DNA from: an uncultured Anaerotruncus sp.
GTDB taxonomy: Bacteria > Bacillota > Clostridia > Oscillospirales > Ruminococcaceae
NCBI RefSeq assembly: GCF_902490045.1
Contig: NZ_CABUCJ010000036.1
Coordinates: forward strand, 1-21,179
Length of the DNA: 21,179 nt
Reading direction: 5' to 3'
Part shown: positions 20,819 to 21,179 of the stretch, in pieces
Layout: the number at the start of each line of letters is the position of its first letter
How positions within the stretch are numbered: position 1 is the first letter of the stretch
Notes under the pieces: generated by a model
Told to the model about the DNA's origin: nothing
Seen by the model: the letters and a program-made list of their open reading frames with translations, nothing else
Databases searched by the model: none
Program-made: the position numbers and the translations under genes

Positions 20819-21179
20819 ATGACAACAACGGCGGACATCGTCATCATCGGCGCGGGTTCGACCGGGACCAGCATCGCCTGGCACCTGGCGCGGCGCGGGG
20901 TCAGGCGGATCGTCCTTTTGGAAAAGCTGGGGGTTGGCTCGGGCGCGACGGGGCACGCCGCGGGCCTGATCCGTCACCACTATCCCGATGCGGAGCTCGT
21001 CAGGATGACGAAATACTGCTCGCAGAAACTGGAACATTTTGAGGAGGAGATGGCGTTTCCCATCGACTTTGTAAAAAACGGATTTTGCTACCTGGCGCCG
21101 CAGTCCCCGGCGGAGATGGCGGAGATAATCGCGATGCAGCGGGCGCAGGGGGTCGATGTTGAAATGCTTACCCCGGAGG
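20819..21179 (+). CDS. FAD-dependent oxidoreductase (DAO type), N-terminal part, cut by right edge
   Basis: Only the first 120 residues are present. AGAGGTGA lies about 6 bases before ATG 20819. The protein opens with a Rossmann fold: strand ADIVIIGAGSTGTSIAWHLA (residues 5-24) with the G-x-G-x-x-G motif, then IVLLEKLGVGSGATGHAAGLIRHHYP, the FAD-binding continuation typical of D-amino-acid oxidase, sarcosine oxidase and dimethylglycine dehydrogenase relatives. These enzymes oxidise secondary amines or amino acids. Forty bases after ubiD and on the same strand, it is probably part of the same operon and may process an amino-acid product of the deacylase (inference). The covalent-FAD and substrate residues lie beyond the edge. 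Confidence 0.87.
   Translation, partial: MTTTADIVIIGAGSTGTSIAWHLARRGVRRIVLLEKLGVGSGATGHAAGLIRHHYPDAELVRMTKYCSQKLEHFEEEMAFPIDFVKNGFCYLAPQSPAEMAEIIAMQRAQGVDVEMLTPE

Noticed and set aside
19426..20874. Minus-strand 482-codon open frame opposite ubiD
   Set aside because: It mirrors a well-supported UbiD gene and extends antisense into the next one; the residues are composition-driven.

Overview
The window looks like chromosome from a GC-rich Gram-positive anaerobe of the class Clostridia, probably a gut Oscillospirales-type bacterium (inference). The reasons are strong GGAGG-type ribosome sites, a two-gene ThrE exporter, a FeoA/FeoB pair, an OPT transporter linked to a PqqD-like protein, the paired radical-SAM/DUF4130 repair genes, a GAAC-N4-GTTC LexA-type box and a TnpX-type large serine recombinase. 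No rRNA, tRNA or CRISPR array was seen.

Left part (1-13278) reads as core chromosome. A secreted InlB-repeat surface protein (cut by the left edge) lies with a conserved 84-residue partner on the minus strand. A split ThrE-type amino-acid exporter follows on the plus strand. A minus-strand peptide-use operon comes next (M20 dipeptidase, OPT transporter, PqqD-like protein). Between its first two genes is an RNA element whose terminator-like stem contains the ribosome site of the transporter gene. Then come a GNAT acetyltransferase and a radical-SAM plus DUF4130 pair preceded by a perfect LexA-type palindrome on the transcription start. A membrane-anchored PstS-like protein is on the minus strand, followed by feoA and the first half of feoB.

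At 13278 feoB stops matching its family, inside the highly conserved segment that normally continues TMCMGFGCN. The DNA changes to a small TnpW-like ORF and a 545-residue large serine recombinase, so an integrative element appears to have entered feoB. No 3' half of feoB occurs before the right edge. Everything from about 13279 onward may therefore be element, or the 3' half may have been lost.

Right part (15276-21179) is one plus-strand block: a MarR-type regulator with its own promoter and terminator, then a tightly packed operon. The operon holds an AstE/AspA-like zinc deacylase, a 44-residue membrane peptide, a sodium:solute symporter, an unknown protein with a PepSY-like end, a UbiD-type decarboxylase and the start of a DAO-type FAD oxidoreductase. 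Together they suggest uptake of an organic acid or acylated compound, hydrolysis, non-oxidative decarboxylation through prenylated FMN, and oxidation of an amine or amino-acid part. The substrate is unknown. A regulator-controlled UbiD pathway possibly carried by a feoB-targeting element is the best candidate here for an undescribed system.
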